DNA of 20,177 nucleotides from JANQQZ01 sp039179915 (GTDB taxonomy: Bacteria > Planctomycetota > Phycisphaerae > Phycisphaerales > UBA1924), in contig JBCDEF010000024.1 in the NCBI GenBank assembly GCA_039179915.1, positions 1 through 20,177 of the forward strand, read 5' to 3'. The notes beneath the pieces are model-generated. The model did no database searches. It was not told the DNA's origin and worked only from the letters and a program-made list of their open reading frames with translations. Position numbers and translations under genes: made by a program. Positions 1 through 8,542 of the stretch are shown piece by piece (position 1 is the stretch's first letter; every line of letters begins with the position of its first letter).

Positions 1-728
<728 letters not shown>

Positions 729-837
729 CACCAACCGGACGCCGTGCGATGCTCCAGATCGGAGCTCCACGACCCCGGCTGGACCGAGCACATCGTTGCA
801 ATCGACGAGCCTCGGCAGCACATGCTTCACGTTCTTT

Positions 838-873
838 GGCCCAGTATCTGGCCCAGTATCTGGCCCAGTATCT
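838..873 (+). repeat. Three perfect tandem copies of a 12-bp unit in the 23S-5S spacer
   Basis: The unit GGCCCAGTATCT occurs at 838-849, 850-861 and 862-873 without a mismatch, followed by a decayed start of a fourth copy (GGTACAG). It lies between the 23S 3' end and the 5S gene, so it is transcribed in the rRNA precursor and removed during processing. No tRNA gene is seen in this spacer. Replication slippage is the simplest origin. Confidence 0.95.
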
Positions 874-895
874 GGTACAGAGAACACATGCCATT

Positions 896-914
896 CGTGT
901 GTCGTTGACACGCG
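896..914 (+). other. Hairpin in the 23S-5S spacer, possible processing structure
   Basis: Bases 896-903 can pair with 907-914 (eight pairs, one of them G-U) around a 3-nt loop, about 30 nt before the 5S 5' end. No run of T follows, so it is not an intrinsic terminator. A role as an RNase III or RNase E processing signal for the rRNA precursor is inference. Confidence 0.4.
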
Positions 915-942
915 GACGCCCGTGAAAGCGGACGTCTACGCG

Positions 943-1050
943 TTTCGGTGGCCATAGGTACGGGGAAACACCTGTTTCCATCCCGAACACAGCAGTTAAG
1001 CCCGTGCCGCCGATGATACTGCCTTGCGGGAAAGTAGGTCGTCGCCGAGC
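943..1050 (+). rRNA. 5S ribosomal RNA
   Basis: The central part matches bacterial 5S rRNA: CCATAGGTACGGGGAAACACC (951-971 region), CATCCCGAACACAGCAGTTAAG, and a closing GCGGGAAAGTAGGTCGTCGCC segment. Helix I forms between 944-950 (TTCGGTG) and 1043-1049 (CGCCGAG) with G-U pairs at two positions, which fixes the ends to within a few bases. Length is about 108 nt, slightly short of the usual ~115-120. It follows the 23S gene by about 215 nt and is closed by an intrinsic terminator, so it is the last gene of this rRNA operon. Confidence 0.96.
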
Positions 1051-1052
1051 TT

Positions 1053-1087
1053 GGGCTCCTCAGGATCAAACCTGGGGAGCCCTTTTT
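1053..1087 (+). terminator. Intrinsic terminator of the rRNA operon
   Basis: A 12-bp stem, 1053-1064 with 1071-1082 (all pairs canonical except one G-T), closes a 6-nt loop and is followed directly by five T (1083-1087). It starts 3 nt after the 5S gene. It is the only clear T-tailed terminator that I see in the window. Confidence 0.93.
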
Positions 1088-1275
1088 CGTGCGCACTCGG
1101 TGTACGCGTTGCTCTCTGCGTCGCCGGTCGGTGCGCCCAGTCTTGCACGCATCGGGTCACGCACCCTTGCTGTGCACGGTTGCGTTCATGTTTGCAAGCG
1201 TGCGTGGTTCGACACCGCAACCGTTGGGCCCCGCGGGTGTGGTAGACTCCGGTCACACCGACCAGGAGATCCCCG

Positions 1276-1983
1276 ATGGCCACCACGACCGATCCGATCC
1301 GTCTCTACGACGGCGACGCCGACGAGCTCATGACCGCCGAGCACGCCGAGCGCGTCACGCTGCTGCCCGCGCAGGCCGGCGGCTTTGCAGCCAGCGAGCG
1401 GCTGCGGGTGATGTGGGGCCAGGACATGCTCCGCGACATGCTCGACGGGCGCTATCGGGCCGTGATCTGCGGCGTGAACGAATCGGACAACTCCCACGGC
1501 ATCATCGCCCAGCTCGTCAACCTCGTGCACGCGAGCCAGTGGACCGAGAAGACCGTCACCGGCTACGCCAAGGTCTTCTCGCAATCGGTCGACCTGCACG
1601 CCGCGTCGGATCAGGAGCCGTATGTTCTCAAGTACGATCTGGACTCGGTGCTGATCTTGGCCCTGCTGCGTCCCAAGGGCAAGGACCACTTCACGGTTGA
1701 CGACCTCGGCCGGGGCTTCTCGACGATCAACCGCATGCTTAAGGGCCGTGCTGATCGGCTGCCGGTCGCGACGGTCTCGTTCCTCGGCGCGAGCTCGAAC
1801 CGGCTGGTCGATTCGTCTGGGAATGAGCCGAGCTTCGAGACTGTGCTTCGGACGATGTTCCAGGCCGGCTACCGCGGCGATGTCTATCCCGCGCCGCAGC
1901 TCTGGTCGCGTGGTGATGTCGGCGTCTTCCCGACCTATCCGTATCCCGAGGGGTTGACCCGGATGCGCGAGGGCAGCAGCTAA
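1276..1983 (+). CDS. Conserved-looking protein of unknown function (235 aa)
   Basis: I do not recognise the family. The protein is soluble, with no signal peptide or membrane segment. It has a mixed composition typical of a folded alpha/beta protein and several distinctive stretches: WGQDMLRDMLDGRYRAVICGVNESDNSHG near residues 47-75, LHAASDQEPYVLKYDLDSVLILALLRPKG near 106-134, and GFSTINRMLKGRADRLPVATVSFLGA near 145-170. The start is supported by AGGAGA at 1264-1269, six bases before ATG 1276. It is the first gene after the rRNA terminator. The aldo/keto reductase begins at the base after its stop codon, so the two are very probably one transcript and perhaps one pathway. The repeated NESDNSHG..NLVHAS pattern has polar residues that could bind a ligand, but no function is claimed. 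Confidence 0.88.
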   Translation: MATTTDPIRLYDGDADELMTAEHAERVTLLPAQAGGFAASERLRVMWGQDMLRDMLDGRYRAVICGVNESDNSHGIIAQLVNLVHASQWTEKTVTGYAKVFSQSVDLHAASDQEPYVLKYDLDSVLILALLRPKGKDHFTVDDLGRGFSTINRMLKGRADRLPVATVSFLGASSNRLVDSSGNEPSFETVLRTMFQAGYRGDVYPAPQLWSRGDVGVFPTYPYPEGLTRMREGSS

Positions 1984-2955
1984 GTGGCTGCGACAGATCG
2001 GCTGCCGACTCGACCGTTTGGTGATCGGGGGGTCGATGTCTCGATCATGGGGCTGGGCTGCGGAGGGCCGAGCCGGCTTGGGACTCGCGGCACGGTCAAC
2101 AGCGAGACGACGGCGGCAGCGGTGGCTGTCTTGGAGATCGCGCTCGCATCGGGTGTCACGCTGCTCGACACAGCCGAGAGCTATGGCACACAGCCCGCGA
2201 TCGCCGAGGTGATCCGTGCATGCCGTGATGACGTCGTGCTCTGCACGAAGAAGGCCGCGATCGAACACGATGCGTCCGGCGGCACGCGGTTCGTCACGGC
2301 TGCGGAATATGCAGCCGGCATCGATGGCTGCCTGCGCGAGCTTGGCGTCGAGGCGGTTGATGTCTTTTTTCTGCACGGCATCACGCCCGAAGAGTACGGC
2401 TATGCCTCGACCGAGCTGCTGCCTGTCCTCGAGCGAGCACAGCGCGACGGCAAGTGCCGATGGATCGGCGTGACCGAGATGTTCCAGACGGACACGACGC
2501 ATGCGATGCTGACGCGCGCGCTCGATGACGGCTGGCCCGAGGTCGTCATGGTCGGCTTCAACCCGCTGAACCAGTCGGCGCGGGAGACGATCCTGCCTCG
2601 TACGACGTCGATGGGAGTTGCGACGCTGGGCATGTTCGCGGTCCGCCGGGCGCTGAGCAATCCCGCGAGGCTGCGCGAGCTGCTCGACGATCTGCGGTTG
2701 CGGGGGCTCTGGGACGCCGAGCCCGAGCAGCGGGAGGAGCCTCTCGGTTTTCTGGGCGCGTGGCCGGATGTCATCGACGCCGCGTACCGCTACAGCCTGC
2801 ACGAGCCCGGGCTGGATTGCACGCTGATGGGCACGGGCGACCTGGGCCATCTGCAAACAAACCTGGATACAGCGCGGCGAGGCCCGCTTGCGAGCGATGT
2901 GCACCGGCGGCTGAGCGATCTCTTCCGCGGGCTCGATAGCGTAACCGGGCACTGA
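1984..2955 (+). CDS. Aldo/keto reductase
   Basis: An NAD(P)H-dependent oxidoreductase of the AKR superfamily (323 aa, the usual single (beta/alpha)8 barrel length), acting on an unknown carbonyl substrate in the cytoplasm. The catalytic tetrad is visible: Asp62 and Tyr67 in LLDTAESYG, Lys89 in LCTKK, and His131 in VDVFFLHG. The N-terminal VSIMGLGCGG strand and RWIGVTEM near 159-166 fit AKR strands that line the barrel. The GTG start at 1984 directly follows the TAA of the upstream gene. It is preferred because the next in-frame starts would cut the first beta strand; GAGG near 1970 is the only weak ribosome-binding candidate. Its 3' end is 7 nt from the end of the converging GNAT gene. It most resembles the YeaE/MocA-like bacterial AKRs in general form, but I cannot name a substrate. 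Confidence 0.92.
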   Translation: MAATDRLPTRPFGDRGVDVSIMGLGCGGPSRLGTRGTVNSETTAAAVAVLEIALASGVTLLDTAESYGTQPAIAEVIRACRDDVVLCTKKAAIEHDASGGTRFVTAAEYAAGIDGCLRELGVEAVDVFFLHGITPEEYGYASTELLPVLERAQRDGKCRWIGVTEMFQTDTTHAMLTRALDDGWPEVVMVGFNPLNQSARETILPRTTSMGVATLGMFAVRRALSNPARLRELLDDLRLRGLWDAEPEQREEPLGFLGAWPDVIDAAYRYSLHEPGLDCTLMGTGDLGHLQTNLDTARRGPLASDVHRRLSDLFRGLDSVTGH

Positions 2956-2962
2956 TCGTGAA

Positions 2963-3580
2963 TCAGCCGACGCCGACGCCGACACCGAGGCGTCGGCGGA
3001 GGCCGTCCCGCACGCCCGGCCACTCGTCCGCGGTGACCGAATAGATCACGCTGTTGCGGTGGCTGCCGTCGGGCATGATCACGTGCTTGCGGAGCGTCCC
3101 CTCGCGGACGGCCCCGAGCTTGGCGATCGCCGCCTGGCTCCGGAGGTTCTGGTGGTGCGTCTTGAGCGCGACGCGTATCGCCGGGCCGCCTTCGAACAGT
3201 TCGGTCTCGAACGCGTGCTCGAGCAGCAGCAGCTTCATGGCCGGGTTGACATGCGTGCCGCGGCGGCGGGGCGTGATCCAGGTCCAGCCGATCTCGACGC
3301 CGCGGTGCTTGGGGCGGATGTCGCAGTAGCTCGTGCCGCCGATCAGCTCGCTGGTGTTCTCGTCGAACAGGTTCAACGGCAGCGTGGCGGCGTGGTCGAT
3401 GAGGCGGTTGAGGTAGGCCCGGCAGCCACCGGCTGTCCACGGATCGGGCGCTCCGGTGAACAGCGCGAATGTCTCGGCGTCGGCGGCGGCGTGCATCGCC
3501 TCGGCGTGGTCTTCGCGCGCCGGTTCGAGCCGGACGCCGTGGCCTGCCAGCGTGAACGGGCTGATGCCGGTCGGGGTCAT
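2963..3580 (-). CDS. GNAT family N-acetyltransferase, RimJ/RimL type (205 aa)
   Basis: Transfers acetyl from acetyl-CoA to an amine; the acceptor is unknown. Family signs: the opening GVRLEPAREDHAEAMHAAA (residues 15-33), a strand EIGWTWITPRRRGTHVN (96-112) in which RRRGTH replaces the usual Q/R-x-x-G-x-G/A acetyl-CoA pyrophosphate loop, and VALKTHHQNLRSQAAIAKLGAVREGTLRKH (137-166), the typical motif B/C of RimJ/RimL proteins. Start MTPTG is chosen because the family core begins at once after it; there is no clear Shine-Dalgarno. The C-terminus is an odd GVGVGVG tail written by a repeated GCC-GAC-type sequence. The same frame is open far upstream through the SRPBCC gene into gspE, but that joint frame is an artefact of the gspE frameshift. 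Last gene of the gspD block. Confidence 0.9.
   Translation of the reverse strand: MTPTGISPFTLAGHGVRLEPAREDHAEAMHAAADAETFALFTGAPDPWTAGGCRAYLNRLIDHAATLPLNLFDENTSELIGGTSYCDIRPKHRGVEIGWTWITPRRRGTHVNPAMKLLLLEHAFETELFEGGPAIRVALKTHHQNLRSQAAIAKLGAVREGTLRKHVIMPDGSHRNSVIYSVTADEWPGVRDGLRRRLGVGVGVG
2971..2998. terminator. Strong GC hairpin at the convergent gene ends (possible bidirectional terminator)
   Basis: Bases 2971-2980 are the exact reverse complement of 2989-2998, giving a 10-bp GC-rich stem with an 8-nt loop. It begins 16 nt after the aldo/keto reductase stop and lies inside the last codons of the GNAT gene. No T-run follows on either strand, so termination here is only a suggestion. Confidence 0.4.
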
Positions 3581-3600
3581 GGGCTCAGCGTAGAGGGTTT

Positions 3601-4170
3601 TTAGTCGGCCGGCTCGGTCAGCGACCGCCGGAGCATCGCGACGACCTGGGGCCAGCCCTGGTCGTAGTAGTCGTACGCGCGGTCCCAGCCGGGCGAGTCG
3701 CCGAAGCCGGCGTGCACAACAGTGAACCGTGTCCCGCCGCGGACCGGTTCGACGAGGAACGTGACCCAGGTGCGTTGGCCGCGGACGCGTTTGAGCACCG
3801 GCGGCACGTTCCATGAGACACAGAGCATGCGGCCCGGCGCGAAGCCGAGCACCTGGGAGCCCTCGGTCCCGCGGTTGCCGAAGCCGGCCCGCGGGTCGAA
3901 GTACCACTCGTACGGCCCGCCGATGGTCAGGTCGATCGTCGAGCCGAGCCCGAGCCACCGCTGGATGCCGTCCATGGTGGAGATCTGCTCGAAGACCGCT
4001 GCCGGGTTGGCGGCGATGACGGTGCTGGCCTCGATGGTCCGCAGCCGGTTCTCGGCAGGGACAAACAGCGCCGTGTCGATGCTCTCGATGCGGGCGGTGC
4101 TGGTCAGGCCGATCGCCATGGCGGCGAGCGCGGCCAGGGCGATCCCGGATCCGAGTCGTCTTCGGTTCAT
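3601..4170 (-). CDS. SRPBCC / AHSA1-type protein with N-terminal signal or anchor (189 aa)
   Basis: Residues 1-30 carry basic residues (MNRRR) and a hydrophobic stretch (GIALAALAAMAIGLT), so the protein is probably exported or membrane-tethered. The rest fits the START-like SRPBCC fold of the AHSA1/polyketide-cyclase type: the entry helix IAANPAAVFEQISTMDGIQRWLG (about 52-74), GGPYEWYFDPRAGFGNRGTEGSQVLGFAPGRMLCVSWN (about 83-120), a QRTWVTFLVEPV strand and a C-terminal helix with W..Y.YYDQGWPQVVAML. These proteins bind hydrophobic ligands in a deep cavity; the ligand here is unknown, and most relatives are cytoplasmic, so the signal-like start is notable. It begins 27 nt after the restored gspE stop and ends 20 nt before the GNAT start, with no clear Shine-Dalgarno. 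Same-strand spacing suggests co-transcription with gspDE. Confidence 0.88.
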   Translation of the reverse strand: MNRRRLGSGIALAALAAMAIGLTSTARIESIDTALFVPAENRLRTIEASTVIAANPAAVFEQISTMDGIQRWLGLGSTIDLTIGGPYEWYFDPRAGFGNRGTEGSQVLGFAPGRMLCVSWNVPPVLKRVRGQRTWVTFLVEPVRGGTRFTVVHAGFGDSPGWDRAYDYYDQGWPQVVAMLRRSLTEPAD

Positions 4171-4197
4171 GCAGCGGGTATCGGGGCGGCGGGGCGG

Positions 4198-5926
4198 TCA
4201 GTGCAGGACGCGGTAGGCCTCGGCCTGATCGGTGAGCCCCGGCGGCGATCTTTCGATCGGCGTCTACCCGCATCGGGTGGAAGCCGTCGTCGACCGCGGC
4301 CTCGTAGAGCGTGACGCCGTCGGCGTTGTCGGCGGTCAGCTTGCGGAGCCGGTCGGTCATGCGCATCAGCTCGTAGACGGCCAGCCGCCCCCGGTAGCCG
4401 CTGCCGAAGCAGGCTTCGCAGCGTCGGCGGTCGCCGCTTGGCCCGGCCGCGTAGCCGCTGCCCCCGCATGTGGTGCAGGTCTTTCGGACCAGCCGCTGCG
4501 CGAGCACGCCCAGCAGGCTGCTGGTGACCAGGAAGGGCTCGAGGCCGATGTCCATGAGCCGGGGGATCGCGCCCGGCGCGTCGTTGGTGTGCAGCGTCGC
4601 GAGCACGAAGTGGCCCGTGAGCGAGGCCTGCACCGCGAGCTGCGCGGTCTCCATGTCGCGGATCTCGCCGACGAGGATCACGTCCGGGTCCTGGCGGAGC
4701 AGGGCCCGGAGACCGGTGGCGAACGTCACGCCCCGCTTCGGGTTGACCTGCATCTGACTGATGCCGGGCATGTGGTACTCGACCGGGTCCTCGATGGTCA
4801 TGACGTTCCGCGAGCCGCGATCGATGCGCTGGAGTGCGGCGTAGAGCGTGGTGGTCTTGCCCGAGCCGGTGGGGCCCGTGACCAGCAGCATGCCGTTGGG
4901 CCGGTCGACGATGTCCATGAGCTGGGTCTGCATCGCCGGGTCCATGCCGACCTCGTCGAGGCTCAGCTCGGTCTGGCTCTGGTCGAGCAGGCGGAGCACG
5001 ATGCGCTCGCCGAACACGGTCGGGATGACCGAGAGGCGGATGTCGACCTTTTTGGGACCGACGCGGACCGACGTGTAGCCGTCCTGCGGCGAATGCCGGT
5101 TCGCGATGTCCAGTTCGGTCATGACCTTGAGCCGGCTGGAGATCGCACTGGCCAGCGACTGCGGCGGCACGAACGCGTCGGCCAGCATGCCGTCGACGCG
5201 GAAGCGGATCACGAGCCTGTTCTCTTCGGGGTGGATGTGCACGTCCGACGCGCGGCGGCGGAGCGCTTCGAACAGGATCATGTTGACCAGCCGGATCACC
5301 GGCGTCTGCTTGGCCAAGGCGAGCAGGTCGTTGCCGCCGGCGATCGAGCCCGCGGCCGAGGCGATCGCCGACTCGTCGAGCGGCATCTCTTCGACGATCT
5401 CGTTGACCAGGTCCTGTTGCTGCTCGTAGCCGCGGTTGATGATTCCCGCGACGGCGCCACGCGGCGCGAGCACGAGCCGGATCGGCATGTCCAGCCGCTC
5501 TTCGAGCATCGCGAAGACGCTCGGCTGCATCGGCTGGGCGGTGGCGACGACCATGACCGGCCCGGAGGGCTGGCTGAACAGCTCGAGCCCGGCGATCAGG
5601 TGCGTGCGGGCGATCTCGGGCGGGACGAGCTCGTAGAACCGGGAGGCGCTCTCTTCGAGCCGCGGGTCGGGGGTGTAGATCAGGCCCGTGCGCTTGGCCA
5701 GCAGTTCGAGGGCCTGCTGCTCGTCGGTGGCGAGCATCGCCATCAGCGTGTCCCAGGGCTCCTCGTCGGAGCCCGGGGTCGACGCGAAGCCGGCGAGCTG
5801 GTCGGGCGTCAGGCGGAGCGGCCCGAAGGCCTGGGCCGCGCGGGCCAGACCGCCGCCGCTGCTGCCTGCGGCCGGGGGCGTGGCGGCCCCGTTGCTCTCG
5901 GGATTGTGCGGCAGCAGGTCAGCCAT
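4198..5926 (-). CDS. gspE: GspE-type secretion ATPase, with an apparent +1 frameshift near the 3' end
   Basis: Hexameric cytoplasmic ATPase that powers type II secretion / pilus assembly. An N-terminal MshEN/GspE_N-like part (about 60-165) precedes the motor domain: Walker A GPTGSGKT (351-358), Asp box TIEDPVEY (377-384), Walker B DVILVGEIRD (415-424), His box HFVLATLHTND (439-449), and the zinc-binding pair CxxC at 484/487 and 503/506 that marks GspE/PilB rather than PilT. After residue 563 (RKIAAG) the frame changes to unrelated Arg/Pro-rich sequence. Dropping one base from the C4 run at 4237-4240 restores the family ending LTDQAEAYRVLH followed by TGA at 4200-4198, for 575 aa. The unrepaired frame stays open to 2963 and would give a 987-residue protein. 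Start ATG 5926 overlaps the gspD stop by 8 nt, so translation is coupled. Confidence 0.93.
4237..4240 (-). other. Apparent one-base insertion in gspE (homopolymer C4 on + strand)
   Basis: On the coding strand the run is GGGG. With three G the codons continue Ala-Ala-Gly-Leu-Thr-Asp-Gln and end at TGA, 37 nt before the run's end in genomic terms. With four G the protein loses the family C-terminus and runs through the SRPBCC gene in the wrong frame. A sequencing or assembly error in a short homopolymer is the simplest cause; a real mutation is also possible. Confidence 0.8.
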
Positions 5927-8339
5927 CGGTGTCGCTCGGTCGCAACCCGCGCTGGTCGAGGGTCGGGTCGCGGTCGCTCGGCAGCACCAGGGCCGGAGCC
6001 GTGCTATCGGTCGGCGCCTCGGCCGGCCCGAGCGCCCGGATCATGACCGGCTCGAACTCGGGGATGTAGTCGGCCAGCTCGACGGCCGCCGCCGGACCCT
6101 CGGTCAGCAGCCGGTAGTCGGCCAGCTCGGGGTCACGCAGGACGCGGGGTGTCAGGAACACGAAAAGCACGGTGCTCGACGAGTCGCGGCTGGTGTCGCG
6201 GAAGAGGTTGCCCAGCACCGGGATATCGCCCAGCAGCGGGATCTTAATGATCGACTCGCTGTCGTTCTCGATCGGCAGCCCGCCGATGACGACGGTGCCG
6301 CCGTTGGGCACACTGACGAGCCCGCCGATCTCGTTCTCGACCGTCGGCGGGGGGGAGCCGTCGCCCGGCAGCGAGGTGAAGGTCTGCTGGACGATCGTGT
6401 ACTCGAGCCGGACGGTGCCGCCGACGGAGATCTGCGGCGTGACGTCGAGGCTGGTCTCGGCCTCGGCTTCCTCGAAGGTGATCGTCTGCGCGATGTCGGT
6501 GGTGTTGACGACCTCGAAGGGCACGGTCTGCCGGGTCAGGACGTTGGCGGCCGCGTTGTCGTCGACCAGCAGCTGCGGCGTGGCGATGACGCGCGAGCTC
6601 GAATCGGTCTGGGTCGCGGTGATGATGAAGGGCACGAAGTCGGAGCGGATGACCGCGGCCGTCAGCCCGCTGAGCCCGGTCGCGATCATCCGCGGGTCGA
6701 CAAAGCTCGCTCCGGGCGCCGAGAGGCCGAAGTTGGACTGGAGCCCACCGCCGTTGCCGCTGCCGTCGATGTCGTTGAACGCGCCCTCGATCGCGAGCCT
6801 GAAGTCGTCGGTATCGCTGACGGAGATGATGGTCGCTTCGATGTAGACCTGCGCGCGGCGGAGGTCGATCTGGCGGATCAGCCGCTCGAAGTTGGACTGC
6901 TGCGAGCGGGGCGCCTGGACGAGGACCTGGTTGTTCGCCTCGTCGGCGATGACGAAGCCCTCGCCGGAGTTGATCGCGGTCTCGCTGTCGCTGAGGGTCG
7001 TCCCGGGCTGGAGCTGCTGCTGCGGCGTGGTCTGGTTGGCGGTCTGCTGGCCGCGTGGCAGGAAGGCGTTGGTGTCTTCCTGCGGTCGCGAGCGGCTGAT
7101 GAGCGATTCGAGGATGCTCGCTACGTCGGCCGCGTCGCTGTACTCGAGCTTGTAAGGAACGGTCACAACGACCTCGTCTTCGACGTCGAAGCCCTCGAGC
7201 AGTTCGGCGAACACGAGCTGCTGCTCGGGGGTGGCGAAGTAGGTGATGAACCCCTCGGCCTGGTCAACGAGCATCTGGCTGCCGATGGCCTGCTCCGCGG
7301 AGCCGCCGGCGAACTGCTGGTTGAACTGCTGCTGAACGGGGTTGACGCCCTGGCCGCTGAGGTCGAGCCCCTCGGCGGCTTCGACGATCTGGCCGAGGCC
7401 GCGGCTGGAGGCGAGGTCGGCGATGCGCCGCGTGGCCGAGCCCGTGCGGTACTTCTCGCCGACGAGCTCGTTAGGGCGATCGACGCGTTCGATGATCGCG
7501 CGGACGGCGCCGAGCTCCTCGGCCGGCCCGCGGAAGAGAAGCGCGTTGCCCGCCGGGTCGGGCGTAAGCCGCTGGGCGAGGCTGGTCAGCCCCGTGCCCG
7601 CCGAGCCGCCGCCGGCTCCGGTCGCCTCGTTCTGCTGCCGCACGGCCGCGGGTAGCGGGGCCGCCGACGACCGGGCGCCGAGCAGGTCGGTCGCGCGCTG
7701 GAGCGCGAACTGCGAGCTGATGTATTTCAGCGGGATGGTCTCGATGACCATGCGGTCGCGCTCGGTGCTGTAGGCTTCGACGAGCGCCGCGAGCTGCTGG
7801 ATCTGCCGCGGCGAGGCCGTCACCACGATCGAGCCGAGCTCGTCGTCGTACGAGACCCGCCCGCCGCCGGCGATGTTCAGGTGCGTCTCGATCGTCGGCC
7901 GCAGCGCGCTGGGCCGCATGCCGGGTGTTGCGATGAAGCGGGTCGTCTCGCCCGGGATCGAGGCGATCGTCTCCGCGCGGCGGATGGTGTAAAACCCCGT
8001 CGTGTCGGGCACGATCGTGAAGCCGAGTTCTTCCAGCCGCGCATCGAGCAGCGGCAGCAGCTGCCGCTTGGTCACGTTCACGCCCGTGTTAAACGCCACC
8101 TGGCCCGACAGGGTCGAGTCCTTGATGACGTTGATCTCGAGCACCGTGGCAACCAGGTCCACGAAATCGTTGATATCGATCGGCTCGGCGAACTGGGTGA
8201 TCTCGACCGGCTCGTCGAGCGTGGGGTCGTCGGCCGGCTGGTCGGTCTGGCCGATCGCCGAGCCGGCGAGCGCGACCATTGCCGCGGCCGACAGCATCCG
8301 GATTCCATTCCAGCGTCTCCGCGGTGTGTTGCTGAGCAT
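5919..8339 (-). CDS. gspD: GspD-type secretin, outer-membrane channel of type II secretion (806 aa)
   Basis: Forms the multimeric gate through which the secretion system exports folded proteins. A signal peptide (basic residues 7-14, hydrophobic 16-29, likely cleavage near 30) leads to an N0/STN-like domain (about 45-122), an N1 domain (about 130-190), an N2 domain (about 198-290), an N3-like domain (about 392-495) and the secretin core (about 496-735). The core has VPFEV (607-611), VENEIGGLVSVPNGGTVVIGGL (667-688) and IPLLGDIPVLGNLFR (700-714), which are diagnostic of secretins. A ~100-residue linker rich in Gln, Gly and Ala separates N2 from N3, and N3 itself carries a Gln-rich loop (about 418-455). 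The start is supported by GGAGG five bases before the ATG. It is first in the block and overlaps gspE by 8 nt. No pilotin or GspC/F/G genes are in the window. Confidence 0.95.
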   Translation of the reverse strand: MLSNTPRRRWNGIRMLSAAAMVALAGSAIGQTDQPADDPTLDEPVEITQFAEPIDINDFVDLVATVLEINVIKDSTLSGQVAFNTGVNVTKRQLLPLLDARLEELGFTIVPDTTGFYTIRRAETIASIPGETTRFIATPGMRPSALRPTIETHLNIAGGGRVSYDDELGSIVVTASPRQIQQLAALVEAYSTERDRMVIETIPLKYISSQFALQRATDLLGARSSAAPLPAAVRQQNEATGAGGGSAGTGLTSLAQRLTPDPAGNALLFRGPAEELGAVRAIIERVDRPNELVGEKYRTGSATRRIADLASSRGLGQIVEAAEGLDLSGQGVNPVQQQFNQQFAGGSAEQAIGSQMLVDQAEGFITYFATPEQQLVFAELLEGFDVEDEVVVTVPYKLEYSDAADVASILESLISRSRPQEDTNAFLPRGQQTANQTTPQQQLQPGTTLSDSETAINSGEGFVIADEANNQVLVQAPRSQQSNFERLIRQIDLRRAQVYIEATIISVSDTDDFRLAIEGAFNDIDGSGNGGGLQSNFGLSAPGASFVDPRMIATGLSGLTAAVIRSDFVPFIITATQTDSSSRVIATPQLLVDDNAAANVLTRQTVPFEVVNTTDIAQTITFEEAEAETSLDVTPQISVGGTVRLEYTIVQQTFTSLPGDGSPPPTVENEIGGLVSVPNGGTVVIGGLPIENDSESIIKIPLLGDIPVLGNLFRDTSRDSSSTVLFVFLTPRVLRDPELADYRLLTEGPAAAVELADYIPEFEPVMIRALGPAEAPTDSTAPALVLPSDRDPTLDQRGLRPSDTDG

Positions 8340-8344
8340 TGGTG

Positions 8345-8349
8345 CCTCC
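8345..8349 (-). promoter_or_regulatory. Shine-Dalgarno site of gspD
   Basis: GGAGG on the - strand, five bases before ATG 8339. It is one of few perfect sites in the window and excludes the later in-frame Met15 as the start. Confidence 0.8.
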
Positions 8350-8542
8350 GACCCGCGTGGGGCCGCGTGTGGTCGACGAAGGGCCGCTCATCGGCCGACG
8401 CCCGCGGGCCTCTCGGTGGGTCTCGTCCAGGGCCCGGTCAGGCCGGTAGGGTAGAGGGCCGCTCGACGCCGCGTCGGCGATCGCTCCTCTCCGGTGTACC
8501 GGCGGGGCACGCCCCCGGCTTCACCTTTCGAGGAGATCGACT

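Noticed and set aside
838..873. Tandem 12-mers as a CRISPR array
   Set aside because: The copies are directly adjacent with no spacers, and no cas gene is near.
1243..1248. TAGACT as a -10 box for the gene at 1276
   Set aside because: The best -35-like hexamer (TTGGGC at 1224) is only 13 bp away, so the pair is not convincing.
1186..2985. 599-codon frame on the - strand opposite the unknown protein and reductase
   Set aside because: High-GC antisense shadow: Arg/His/Ala-rich, no domain; both + strand genes have strong family or start evidence.
4232..7655. 604- and 655-codon + strand frames opposite gspE and gspD
   Set aside because: They mirror the codon third positions of gspE/gspD and have shadow composition (Asp/Arg/His/Gly-rich repeats of LVEQ, RRDD).
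8340..8542. Cobalamin riboswitch before the BtuF-like gene
   Set aside because: No B12-box-like sequence or matching fold is seen in the 203-nt spacer; only a near-palindrome CCGGTGTACCGG at 8491-8502 too short to interpret.
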